A DNA stretch of 64,000 nucleotides from Rhodospirillales bacterium (GTDB lineage Bacteria; Pseudomonadota; Alphaproteobacteria; Rhodospirillales; UBA2165). The translations under genes were made by a program, and so were the position numbers. The stretch is taken from the NCBI GenBank assembly GCA_022823235.1, contig JAJDXO010000050.1, positions 1 to 64,000 of the forward strand, given 5' to 3'. The stretch's first letter is position 1; every line of letters starts with the position of its first letter. The notes below the pieces were generated by a model, which saw only the letters and a list, made by a program, of their open reading frames with translations, had not been told where the DNA came from and searched no databases. Positions 17,246 through 25,122 of the stretch are shown in pieces.

Positions 17246-18109
17246 ATGGCTGACATTCCGCGTCTCAATAAGGTCATCGGCGTCCTGGAGAGCGGCGGCA
17301 TCGCCTTTTCGGCGTTTGTTCCGGCCACGACCCAGTCCGCGGTGCAATTCGCCCAGACCAAATACGACGGCATCGTCCTGGAGATGGAACACCTGCCGTG
17401 GGACGGCCCGACGCTCCGGGATTGCCTTCAGTACATGCTGCTCCGCGGCCCCATCGTCTCCGGCGGCACCCTCGCGCCCAACGTCGTTCCATTTGTCCGG
17501 GTGCCCGTCAACGGCGTCGAAATGGGCCAATGGCACGCCAAACAGGCTTTGGACATGGGCTGTTACGGAATTGTCTGGCCGCACATCAGCACCGTCGACG
17601 AGGCGTACAATGCCGTCGCCGCCTGCCGTTATCCGAGGCTGCCCGACAAACCCAACTATGAGCCTCGCGGCATTCGCGGCGACGGGCCGGCCGGCGCGAC
17701 CCGCTACTGGGGAATTTCCCAGCAGGAGTACTATGCCCGGGCCGACGTCTGGCCGCTCGACCCCGACGGCGAGATTTTCGTCATTATCCAGATCGAGGAT
17801 CAGGAAGGCCTCGGGAATTTGCCCGACATGCTGAAGAACGTCCCGGGCATCGGCGCCGTACTGATCGGTGAAGGCGACTTCGGCCAGGAACTCGGCTTTC
17901 CCCGCCAGTACGATCATCCGCTGCTGCTCGAAGCCATCGACGAGCTTGTCGCGGTGTGCAGGGAACACGGCGTGGTCGCGGGCCACCCCCATGCCAATGC
18001 GGGCAACATGCAGGCGCTCGTCGATCAAGGGTTCAGGTTCCTGATGTCCGGCCCGGCGGTCAGCTATCCGGGCCTGGAGAAAGGCCTGGAAATCGCCGGC
18101 CGCAGCTAA
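17246..18109 (+). CDS. HpcH/HpaI family class II aldolase
   Basis: 287 residues. Family features are GIVLEMEH near residue 51, PFVRVPVNG, DMGCYGIVWPHISTVDEA, the metal-binding IIQIEDQEG and IGEGDFGQELG. HpaI-type enzymes cleave 4-hydroxy-2-oxo acids to pyruvate and an aldehyde, using a divalent metal. Here it precedes ligJ by 21 bases, so it may cleave the LigJ product 4-carboxy-4-hydroxy-2-oxoadipate in place of LigK. The family also includes CitE-like lyases. Confidence 0.85.
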   Translation: MADIPRLNKVIGVLESGGIAFSAFVPATTQSAVQFAQTKYDGIVLEMEHLPWDGPTLRDCLQYMLLRGPIVSGGTLAPNVVPFVRVPVNGVEMGQWHAKQALDMGCYGIVWPHISTVDEAYNAVAACRYPRLPDKPNYEPRGIRGDGPAGATRYWGISQQEYYARADVWPLDPDGEIFVIIQIEDQEGLGNLPDMLKNVPGIGAVLIGEGDFGQELGFPRQYDHPLLLEAIDELVAVCREHGVVAGHPHANAGNMQALVDQGFRFLMSGPAVSYPGLEKGLEIAGRS

Positions 18110-18130
18110 CGAAACGCCAGGGAGAGAACG

Positions 18131-19141
18131 ATGATTATCGATTGCCACGGCCATTACACGACCGAGCCGCCGAAGATGAAGGAGTGGCGGGAAAACCAGC
18201 TCGCGGCCGTGGAGAACGGCGATTTCAAACCGACGCGGGCGCTGCTTGAAATCCATGACGACGATATCCGGGAGGGCATCGAAGGCAATCAGCGGAAGCT
18301 TCAACAGGAACGGGGCACGGACCTGACCGTCTTCTCTCCCCGCGCCGTCGGCATGGGCCACCATCTGGGCACCGCCGAAACCAGTATGGAATGGACCCAG
18401 CTGTCAAACGACATGATCCGCCGGGTCTGCGACCTCTACCCGGACAGCTTCGTGCCCGTCTGCGCCCTGCCCCAATATCCGGGCGTCGAACCCAGGAACT
18501 GCATTCCGGAACTGGAGCGGTGCGTCAACGAGATGGGATTTATCGGCTGCAATTTGAACCCGGATCCGTCGGGCGCCATGTGGTCGGACCCGCCGCTCAC
18601 CGACAAGGACTGGTGGTATCCCCTGTATGAGAAAATGGCGGAACTGGACGTGCCGGCGATGATCCACGTCTCCGGGTCCTGCAATCCCAACTTCCATCAT
18701 ACCGGCGCCCATTACATCGCCGCCGACACCACGGCGTTCATGCAGCTCATTCTCGGCGACCTGTTCGCCGACTTTCCGACACTCAAGTTCATCATTCCCC
18801 ACGGCGGCGGCGCGGTGCCGTTTCACTGGGGCCGGTACCGCGGCCTGGCGCAGGACATGGGCAAGCCGCTGCTGACGGACCACCTGCTCAACAACGTATT
18901 CTTCGACACCTGCGTCTATCACCAGGCCGGAATCGACTGCATGACCAAGGTTATACCGACGGAGAACATCCTGTTTGCCTCCGAGATGGTCGGCGCCGTG
19001 CGCGGTGTCGATCCGGAAAGCGGCCACAATTACGACGACACCAAGCGCTACATCGACGCGACGCCCAACCTCGACGACGGCCAGCGGACGCAGGTCTTCG
19101 AAGGGAATGCGCGCCGGGTGTTCAGCCGGCTGAAGACATAG
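18131..19141 (+). CDS. ligJ: 4-oxalomesaconate hydratase
   Basis: 336 residues of the amidohydrolase fold with the metal-binding HGH at 6-8 and extended similarity to LigJ of Sphingobium SYK-6 as I remember it: NLNPDPSGAMW, PAMIHVSGSCN, FIIPHGGGAVPFHWGR, TCVYHQAGID, ILFASEMVGAVRG. LigJ hydrates 4-oxalomesaconate, the step before aldol cleavage in protocatechuate 4,5-cleavage and gallate pathways. GGAGAG lies just before the start. ligAB are 2.2 kb downstream on the same strand, separated by the opposed AOR gene. Confidence 0.9.
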   Translation: MIIDCHGHYTTEPPKMKEWRENQLAAVENGDFKPTRALLEIHDDDIREGIEGNQRKLQQERGTDLTVFSPRAVGMGHHLGTAETSMEWTQLSNDMIRRVCDLYPDSFVPVCALPQYPGVEPRNCIPELERCVNEMGFIGCNLNPDPSGAMWSDPPLTDKDWWYPLYEKMAELDVPAMIHVSGSCNPNFHHTGAHYIAADTTAFMQLILGDLFADFPTLKFIIPHGGGAVPFHWGRYRGLAQDMGKPLLTDHLLNNVFFDTCVYHQAGIDCMTKVIPTENILFASEMVGAVRGVDPESGHNYDDTKRYIDATPNLDDGQRTQVFEGNARRVFSRLKT

Positions 19142-19382
19142 GCCTGTCGAGCGCAGGAAAGTCCCCCTCCCCCCTTGACGGGGGAGGGTTGGGGTGGGGG
19201 TGATAAAAGTGGCTTAGGGGCGCCAGGTAAACAGATTATTCCCCCTCACCCAGCCCACCGGACCGGCTCCGCCGGCCGGAGGACAGGCATGGCTAGCTCG
19301 CTTCACTCGCCAAGCCTCCGCGTCCCTCTCCCTCCGGGGGAGAGGGAACGAAGCGCTTCCTCTTCTCGACGGCGGATACGCT
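19142..19382. repeat. G/C-tract intergenic repeat (copy 2)
   Basis: A 241-base gap between two convergent genes. It contains CCCTCCCCCCTTGACGGGGG and GGGTTGGGGTGGGGGTGA, then CTCGCCAAGCCTCCGCGTCC and CTCTCCCTCCGGGGGAGAGG. The blocks match those in the first 150 bases of the window. The inverted C- and G-tracts can form strong hairpins, so it probably terminates transcription from both sides. Confidence 0.6.
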
Positions 19383-21092
19383 CTACGCCAGCATTCTGGA
19401 GAGGTATTCCTTCACCTCGGGGGCGTGATGCCGGGCCTTCTTGTTGCTGGGATAAAGCTCCTCGTCATAGAAGAAATCGGGGAGTTCATCGTCCTCGATC
19501 GTGAACCCGGCCTGTTCGTTGAATTCCCACTCCAGCTTGAGCGCTTCGAGGCCAAGCTCGTCGAAAAACTCGACGGGCAGATCCGTGCCGTGCGCGTCGT
19601 TCAACGCGTTGACGATCAGGTCCTTGTGCTCGTTGGTAACCGACCGGCCGAACAGGCAGAGACCGAGCGAGTCGGCCGCGGCGCAGGCGGTCTGGATTCC
19701 GAGGCTGGCCTCGGTGAGGTGCTCGGTGTCCTTGTCGGCGCATTCGTATTGGGGAATGTTGCCGGCGGTGTGATCGGCGCCCTGCGCGGTCACCATCATC
19801 GATATGCCGGTAACCTCGATCACCCGGGGATCGTACGCCGAAATGCCCTGCTTCTTGATGACCGGTATGCGCCCGACATCGTAGTGTTCGCCGACGCGCG
19901 CCGTGCCCTGGGCGTAAAGCCTGCCCTTTTCATTGCCGGCGCGGATATCCTCAAGAACCTCAATCATGTAATTCACGTCGCCGAACTCGCCCTCGCCGGC
20001 CTCCATCAGCACGCCGATCGTCGCGCCGGCCTCGATGGTGTCGATGCCGAGGTCGTTGGCGATATTGTTGACGATCGCCACGTCGTCCGGATCGGTGAGA
20101 CCGCAGTTACTGCCCATGAGCCCGAGGGTTTCGTACTCCATCGGCGATACCATCTCGCCGCCGTCCTCGTCGGCATAGACGTTCGAGCACTGGATCATGC
20201 AGCCGGGCATGCAGGCATGGGTCGTTTCACCACCCCGCGCCAAATTGACCTCGCGGATATGCGTGCCGCCCAGGGTCATGGTGCCCTCGTCCTTGCCCAC
20301 CAATTCGCCGGACGAGAAGTTGCGGGTCGGCAGGCCGCCCACCTTGTTGGTGAAGTCGCCGACCATGGCGGTGCCGTAGTCCCGGAAATTCTGGATGGCC
20401 GGATCCGCATCGAGGTGCTGGCCGTACTCGCGAACGGCGCCCATCAGCTTTTTGCGGTCATGGAAGGTCGGCATCTTGAGCGTATCGACGACGATCGCCT
20501 TGACCCGCTTCGAGCCCATGACCGCGCCGACGCCGCCGCGCGCCGCGATGCGGACCGGACGCCCCTCGACATCCGAGAAGCTGATCCCGGCCATCAGTCC
20601 CTGGTACTCGCCGACGGGGCTGCACAGCCCGACACTCAGTTTACGGCCGTACTTCTCGTACAGCATATCGGCGGCTTCGAAATTGCACTTGCCGAGATAC
20701 GGCGCCGCATCCTCGAACGTGATATCGCCTTCCTTGGTAATTCGAATGATCACCCAGTCGTCGGATTGGCCATAGAGGGTCATGCCGCCGATTTCGAGCT
20801 GGCCCATCGCATAGGCCATGGTGCCCCCGGCATTGGCTTCCTTGATCCCGCCGGTCAACGGGCTTTTGCACCCGACGCTCAGCCGGTTCGCATTGGAAAA
20901 GTTGGTCCCGGCGAACGGACCCGCGGAAAAGATCAGGGGATTGTCCGGCCCCAGCGGATCGGCGGTCGCCGCGCCCTTTTCCAACAGGGTCTTGGCGATG
21001 AAGTGGCGGCCGACCTTGATGCAGTCCAGCCCGTCCAACTCCTCGGTGTCGATGGATTTGTCATTGAGATTGATGTGATGATATTTGCGCAT
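19383..21092 (-). CDS. aldehyde:ferredoxin oxidoreductase (tungsten/molybdopterin, AOR family)
   Basis: 569 residues. N-terminal pterin-binding domain with SAGPFAGTNFSNANRLSVG and KSPLTGGIKEANAGG, then RIAARGGVGAVMGSKRVKAI. The Fe-S cysteines are C294, C298 and C302 in ACMPGCMIQC, with a further Cys in IQTACAAADSLGLC. AOR enzymes oxidise aldehydes to acids, or reduce acids, with a bis-tungstopterin and one 4Fe-4S cluster. The spacing CX3CX3C differs from the CX2CX3C of the archaeal type. The start at MRKYHHINLN follows GGGGACAG. It is divergent from ligA. Confidence 0.9.
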   Translation of the reverse strand: MRKYHHINLNDKSIDTEELDGLDCIKVGRHFIAKTLLEKGAATADPLGPDNPLIFSAGPFAGTNFSNANRLSVGCKSPLTGGIKEANAGGTMAYAMGQLEIGGMTLYGQSDDWVIIRITKEGDITFEDAAPYLGKCNFEAADMLYEKYGRKLSVGLCSPVGEYQGLMAGISFSDVEGRPVRIAARGGVGAVMGSKRVKAIVVDTLKMPTFHDRKKLMGAVREYGQHLDADPAIQNFRDYGTAMVGDFTNKVGGLPTRNFSSGELVGKDEGTMTLGGTHIREVNLARGGETTHACMPGCMIQCSNVYADEDGGEMVSPMEYETLGLMGSNCGLTDPDDVAIVNNIANDLGIDTIEAGATIGVLMEAGEGEFGDVNYMIEVLEDIRAGNEKGRLYAQGTARVGEHYDVGRIPVIKKQGISAYDPRVIEVTGISMMVTAQGADHTAGNIPQYECADKDTEHLTEASLGIQTACAAADSLGLCLFGRSVTNEHKDLIVNALNDAHGTDLPVEFFDELGLEALKLEWEFNEQAGFTIEDDELPDFFYDEELYPSNKKARHHAPEVKEYLSRMLA

Positions 21093-21310
21093 TCTCTGTC
21101 CCCGAGTCCGGCACATGGGGAGCCCGGCGGCACCGGCCCCCGCAATCGATTGCACTCATTTTGCCCGGTCATGACGCGAGATGCCAGCCTCAACTTCCCT
21201 AAAGCCCCATCGGAACCGGGGATTTCCAATCCGCGCCCGGGACAAGCGAAACTCGGGAATTGACCTCGGGCCCCAGTCCCGTAATCTCGGCAACGGAAAA
21301 GGCGGCCCGA

Positions 21311-21622
21311 ATGTCTCTCTACTACGTCCAGAAGCTGATCTACGAACTCAACCGCGACCCGCAGGTTCGGAGCCGCTATGAGGACGATTTCGAGGAACTG
21401 CTCAAGGACTACGATCTCACCGATGAGGAACTCCGCGCCATCCGCGAACCCGATATCGGTCTGCTGTATGTCCTTGGTGTGAACGGACAATTGCTGATGC
21501 ATTACGCGGCGCTGCGCGGCTATCCCTGGGACGACTATATCCAGTCGATGAAGGACGGGCTGGACGAACACGGGCCGGTTCGCGCGGGCTTGTATGCGCG
21601 TACGGGCGGAGGCGCCATATGA
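21311..21622 (+). CDS. ligA: protocatechuate 4,5-dioxygenase alpha-type subunit
   Basis: 103 residues of the LigA fold, the small helical subunit that caps the active site of LigB-type extradiol dioxygenases. Recognisable parts are VQKLIYELNRDPQVRSRYE, LTDEELRAIREPDIGLLYVLGVNG and HYAALRGYPWDDYI. The start MSLYYVQ was chosen where family similarity begins; an extension to 21260 adds 17 unconserved residues. Its stop overlaps the ligB start (ATGA), so they are translationally coupled. The true substrate could be protocatechuate, gallate or a related catechol. Confidence 0.88.
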   Translation: MSLYYVQKLIYELNRDPQVRSRYEDDFEELLKDYDLTDEELRAIREPDIGLLYVLGVNGQLLMHYAALRGYPWDDYIQSMKDGLDEHGPVRAGLYARTGGGAI

Positions 21623-22440
21623 GTCTCGTATTTGCCGGTGTCTGCTCTCACGCTCCGGGAATCACCGGGCGCGCCGACCGCGCCGATCCGGCGGTCAGGA
21701 AAGAGTTCTACGCCAATTTCTTCCGCATGGGCCGGGCAATCAAGGACTCGGGGGCCGATACGCTGCTGGTCGTCGCGGCCGAGCATTTCGCCAATTTCTT
21801 CATGAACAACATGCCGGCCTATTGCGTCGGCATGGCCGATTACTACGAGGGGCCCATCGAGGACGAAGAGTGGCTCGGCATCAACCGCTTCCGCGTCAAC
21901 GGCAACGCCGGCCTGTCGGAGCGGCTGGTGAACCATGTCATGAACGAGGTCGACGTGGCCTATGCGCAGGAATGGAAATTCGACCACGGCATCGCCGTCC
22001 CGCTGCATTTCCTGACCCCCGACTACGACCTCGACGTCATCCCCGTCAACATCAATTGCCAGGGGCCTCCCCTGACGCCGCTGCACCGGGCGTGGAAATT
22101 CGGTCAGGCGCTGCGCGCGGCGTGCGACGCGCAGCCCGAAAAGATCGCGCTGGTCGGCACGGGCGGCGTGTCTCATTGGCCGGCGACGCCCGATTCCGGA
22201 AAGATCAACGAGGAATGGGACAGGGAATTCCTCGGCCGGTTCGTCGCCAACGACAAGGACGGCCTGCTTTCCTACACCGACGAAGAGACCTATGAGCGCG
22301 GCGGCCAGGGCGGGTTCGAAATACGGACCTTCATCACCGTCGCCGGCGCCTGCGAGGGTCAGCCGGGCGATCTCTGGTTTTACGCGCCGATCCCCATCTA
22401 TGCGGTCGGCTGCACCGTCGCCACCATGCAGGTGGGCTAA
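21619..22440 (+). CDS. ligB: LigB-type class III extradiol ring-cleavage dioxygenase
   Basis: 273 residues, catalytic subunit. Candidate Fe(II) and acid/base residues are His11 in VCSHAPG, Glu55-His56 in AAEHFANFF, and His186 in GTGGVSHWP. It opens a catechol ring next to the hydroxyl pair. The ligJ gene upstream suggests the product enters the 4-oxalomesaconate route. Coupled to ligA by a 4-base overlap. Its 3' end overlaps the convergent hydrolase gene by 4 bases. Confidence 0.87.
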   Translation: MSLVFAGVCSHAPGITGRADRADPAVRKEFYANFFRMGRAIKDSGADTLLVVAAEHFANFFMNNMPAYCVGMADYYEGPIEDEEWLGINRFRVNGNAGLSERLVNHVMNEVDVAYAQEWKFDHGIAVPLHFLTPDYDLDVIPVNINCQGPPLTPLHRAWKFGQALRAACDAQPEKIALVGTGGVSHWPATPDSGKINEEWDREFLGRFVANDKDGLLSYTDEETYERGGQGGFEIRTFITVAGACEGQPGDLWFYAPIPIYAVGCTVATMQVG

Positions 22441-23306
22441 ATCCGCATCAGCGCGATCATCTTCTCGAATTCGGCGGTTCCCGGCCGAAACAGGTGGTCG
22501 ATCACCGTGAAGTGGTTCTCGCCGGGTACGGAAATGTACTCCGTCTCGAAGCCGTTGTAGTTCCTCAGTTCCCCATAGGCGACGGTCTGCTGGTGAAAGC
22601 CCTCGGGCTCGTCGCCGCCGACGATCGCCAGCACCGGACACGGGACGGTCGGCGCCCGCTCCAGCGCGCTGTTGCGCCGCGCCATGTCGGCATCCATCCG
22701 TACGTCCTCGTTGATGGACGTGTGCATGATGGGCTCCGGTTCATACACGCCGGAGACGCCCACCGCGCTTTTCAGGATATCCTCGGGCAAGCCCATGGAC
22801 TTCCAGTCCTGGCGAAGCATCATGCCCGTGAGGTGCCCGCCGGCCGAATGACCGGCCAGATGCAGACGGTCGGCATCGATCCCGAGTTCATCCGCATGGG
22901 TGTAGCAGTAGGCCACCGCGTTCTTTACCTCGTCGACGATGATGTCGAGGTCGGCCTCGGGGCAGAGATCGTAATTGACCGAGATGTGGGTCGCCCCCGC
23001 GGCGACGATGGGCAGCGCAAGGTGGCTGTAGTCGCTCTTGTCCATCATCCGCCAGTAACCGCCGTGAATGAAAATCTGTGCGGGCGGCGGCGTGCCGAGT
23101 TTGCCGCCTTGCGCAGGAAATACGTCGATGGTTTCCTTCGGCCGGCCGCCGTACCGGACGTCGTAGATCCCTTCCAGACTCTCGCGCGCCGCCGCCGCGC
23201 GGATGGGCAGCGCCTCCAGCAGCGGCATCGGGTTGTCGATCGTTTTCCGGGGGTTCATCTGATATTCGATCTCGGCGTCGTCCGCCTCGCGCCAGTTGAA
23301 GGCCAT
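22437..23306 (-). CDS. alpha/beta-hydrolase, arylformamidase-like
   Basis: 289 residues. It has the HGGYW oxyanion motif at 81-85, the nucleophile Ser154 in AGHSAGGH, an acid in VGGDEPEGF and a His in ENHFTV. The HGGXW motif is that of kynurenine formamidases and related esterases. In this aromatic setting it could hydrolyse N-formylkynurenine or another aryl amide or ester. The start MAFNWRE follows GGGAGAAG. It is divergent from the DUF2848 gene. Confidence 0.8.
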   Translation of the reverse strand: MAFNWREADDAEIEYQMNPRKTIDNPMPLLEALPIRAAAARESLEGIYDVRYGGRPKETIDVFPAQGGKLGTPPPAQIFIHGGYWRMMDKSDYSHLALPIVAAGATHISVNYDLCPEADLDIIVDEVKNAVAYCYTHADELGIDADRLHLAGHSAGGHLTGMMLRQDWKSMGLPEDILKSAVGVSGVYEPEPIMHTSINEDVRMDADMARRNSALERAPTVPCPVLAIVGGDEPEGFHQQTVAYGELRNYNGFETEYISVPGENHFTVIDHLFRPGTAEFEKMIALMRI

Positions 23307-23368
23307 GGTTCGCTTCTCCCTTGGTGCCGCTGGAACATGCCGAACGGACATGCAACACTCCGGTCATC

Positions 23369-24061
23369 ATGACCGATAAAACGCTTGAATTCACCTTTCA
23401 TCGCGACGGCGGGTCCGCCGCACGCGAGGTCGCCGTTTCCAATCTCGTCATCGCCGGCTGGGCGGGACGCGACCTCGACGCGATCGAGGAACACATCAGG
23501 GAAATGGAGGCCATCGGCGTTCCGAGGCCGAGCTCCGTTCCGTGCTTCTACCGCGCCTCGAATACCCTGCTGACCCGGGACGAGAGCATTCAGGTCGTCG
23601 GAGAGGATTCCAGCGGAGAGATCGAATATTTCGTTTTGTCCCTCGACGACGACCTGTGGGTCGGCGTCGGCTCCGACCACACGGACCGGAAGGTCGAGAC
23701 CTACAACATCGCCGTCTCGAAGCAGATGTGCGCCAAGCCCGTCGCGGCCGACCTGTGGCTCTTCGAGGAAATTTCGGAACATTGGGACCGGCTGCGGCTG
23801 AAATCGGAAGCGCTCATCGCCGGGAACAAGGAGCCTTATCAGCAGGGCACGCTCGCCGACATGCGAACGCCCGATGATCTGATCGGCAGGTACCGGCCCG
23901 ACGGCCGGCTGCCCGCGGGCACGCTGATGTTCTGCGGCACGCTGGTCGTCGACGGCGGCGTCCGGCCCGGACAGGCGTTCTCCATTGAGCTGCACGACCC
24001 GGTGCTGAACCGGAGTATTTCGCACACTTACGCCATTTCGGCGCTTCCAGAGGAAGAATAG
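23369..24061 (+). CDS. DUF2848 family protein
   Basis: 230 residues that I recognise as the DUF2848 family by the overall pattern (LVIAGWAGRD, PSSVPCFYRAS, WVGVGSDHTDRKVE, TLMFCGTLVVDGG). The C-terminal part resembles fumarylacetoacetate-hydrolase-like folds in layout, but no function is established to my knowledge. It is followed 17 bases later by the cupin gene and probably shares its transcript. Members commonly occur with catabolic genes. Confidence 0.7.
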   Translation: MTDKTLEFTFHRDGGSAAREVAVSNLVIAGWAGRDLDAIEEHIREMEAIGVPRPSSVPCFYRASNTLLTRDESIQVVGEDSSGEIEYFVLSLDDDLWVGVGSDHTDRKVETYNIAVSKQMCAKPVAADLWLFEEISEHWDRLRLKSEALIAGNKEPYQQGTLADMRTPDDLIGRYRPDGRLPAGTLMFCGTLVVDGGVRPGQAFSIELHDPVLNRSISHTYAISALPEEE

Positions 24062-24078
24062 GACGGAGGCTTGAGACC

Positions 24079-24468
24079 ATGGGAAAAGGCAAACCGCATA
24101 TCGAATTTCTGAGCATCGACATGGAGGACGGATGGGAGACGCCGCCCGGCTATCCCGACACCTTCAAGCAGAAAATCCTCGCCCAGGATATCGACGAACC
24201 CAACAGGACGGGCAGCCGGTCGCGGCTGCTGAAGATCGCGCCCGGCGGTTATTCCACGGAGCCCTTCGTTCACGAGCATTGGGAAGAGGTCTATTTGCTG
24301 GACGGCGACCTGATCGTCGGCAACGACGCAAACGGCGAGGGCGGCGAAAAGTTCCATGCCCCCACCTATGCCTGCCGCCCGCCCGGCGTCCATCACGGTC
24401 CGTTCAAGACCGATGAGGGGTGCGTCATGTTCGAGATGCACTACTTCTACGACGCCGGCGAGGAGTAA
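24079..24468 (+). CDS. cupin-domain protein
   Basis: 129 residues, a single small beta-barrel. The first cupin motif is FVHEHWEEVYLLDGDL (metal ligands His, His, Glu) and the second is the weaker PPGVHHGPFKT. Such proteins are dioxygenases, isomerases or sugar/acid binders. It follows the DUF2848 gene closely and lies upstream of marR; substrate unknown. Confidence 0.78.
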   Translation: MGKGKPHIEFLSIDMEDGWETPPGYPDTFKQKILAQDIDEPNRTGSRSRLLKIAPGGYSTEPFVHEHWEEVYLLDGDLIVGNDANGEGGEKFHAPTYACRPPGVHHGPFKTDEGCVMFEMHYFYDAGEE

Positions 24469-24489
24469 AGGCGCCACCCCATTGACGGC

Positions 24490-24528
24490 TTCATGAATTT
24501 ATGTAAAAATTTTATATAAATTCATGAA
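24490..24528. promoter_or_regulatory. 39-base operator dyad before marR
   Basis: Perfect 13-base arms TTCATGAATTTAT (24490-24502) and ATAAATTCATGAA (24516-24528) surround a nearly palindromic A/T centre. It lies 20 bases before the marR start codon and just after a TTGACG (24482-24487), with TAAAAA 16 bases on as a possible -10. It is very probably the autoregulatory site of the MarR protein, which may also govern the monooxygenase gene behind it. Confidence 0.7.
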
Positions 24529-24548
24529 CGGCAGAGAATGGGGAAAAC

Positions 24549-25094
24549 ATGCCGCGCGAGCGAACCCCGGCAATCACCCACGAGACGTTCCTCGAAAACG
24601 GCCGCGATGACCGCTTCCGGGAGTTCATTTACGCGTTCCTCATCACCTCGGTGCGGATGGAAAAGGTGCGCGGGAAGATCGGCGGTCTGATCGGGCTGAA
24701 CGGCATCCAGTATCACATTCTCACGGTGATTTCCGAGCTGGCCGCCGAGGCGCCGGTTGCCGTCGGCGACGTTGCGCGCGCGCTCCATGCGGGCCGCACC
24801 TATGTCACCATGGAGACCGGCCGCCTGGAAAAACAGGGCCTGATCGCCAAGACCCCGAACCCGGAAGACGGACGGAGCGTTCTCGTAGCCCTGACGTCGA
24901 AAGGCCGCCGGGCGATGGAGGACTTGGCCCCCTACCGCCGGGAGATCAACGACGACCTGTTCGCCGGGCTCTCCGGTGACGATTTCCGGGCCTTTCACGG
25001 ATTGATGACCAAGATGGTTTCAACGACCGAAAATGCCCTGGCCACCGCCGACAGGCTGGCCGAGGCCCGGCGCAATTTGGACGACGCGGCGTAA
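24549..25094 (+). CDS. MarR family transcriptional regulator
   Basis: 181 residues, a winged-helix dimer. Helix-turn-helix VAVGDVARALHAGRTYVTME followed by the wing LIAKTPNPEDGRSVLVALT. MarR proteins usually repress catabolic genes and are released by an aromatic ligand. It is followed 28 bases later by an HpaB-like monooxygenase, the arrangement of a local regulator such as HpaR. The operator dyad directly upstream supports autoregulation. Confidence 0.88.
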   Translation: MPRERTPAITHETFLENGRDDRFREFIYAFLITSVRMEKVRGKIGGLIGLNGIQYHILTVISELAAEAPVAVGDVARALHAGRTYVTMETGRLEKQGLIAKTPNPEDGRSVLVALTSKGRRAMEDLAPYRREINDDLFAGLSGDDFRAFHGLMTKMVSTTENALATADRLAEARRNLDDAA

Positions 25095-25122
25095 CCGCCG
25101 GCCGGCAGGAGGGAGAAAGCCG

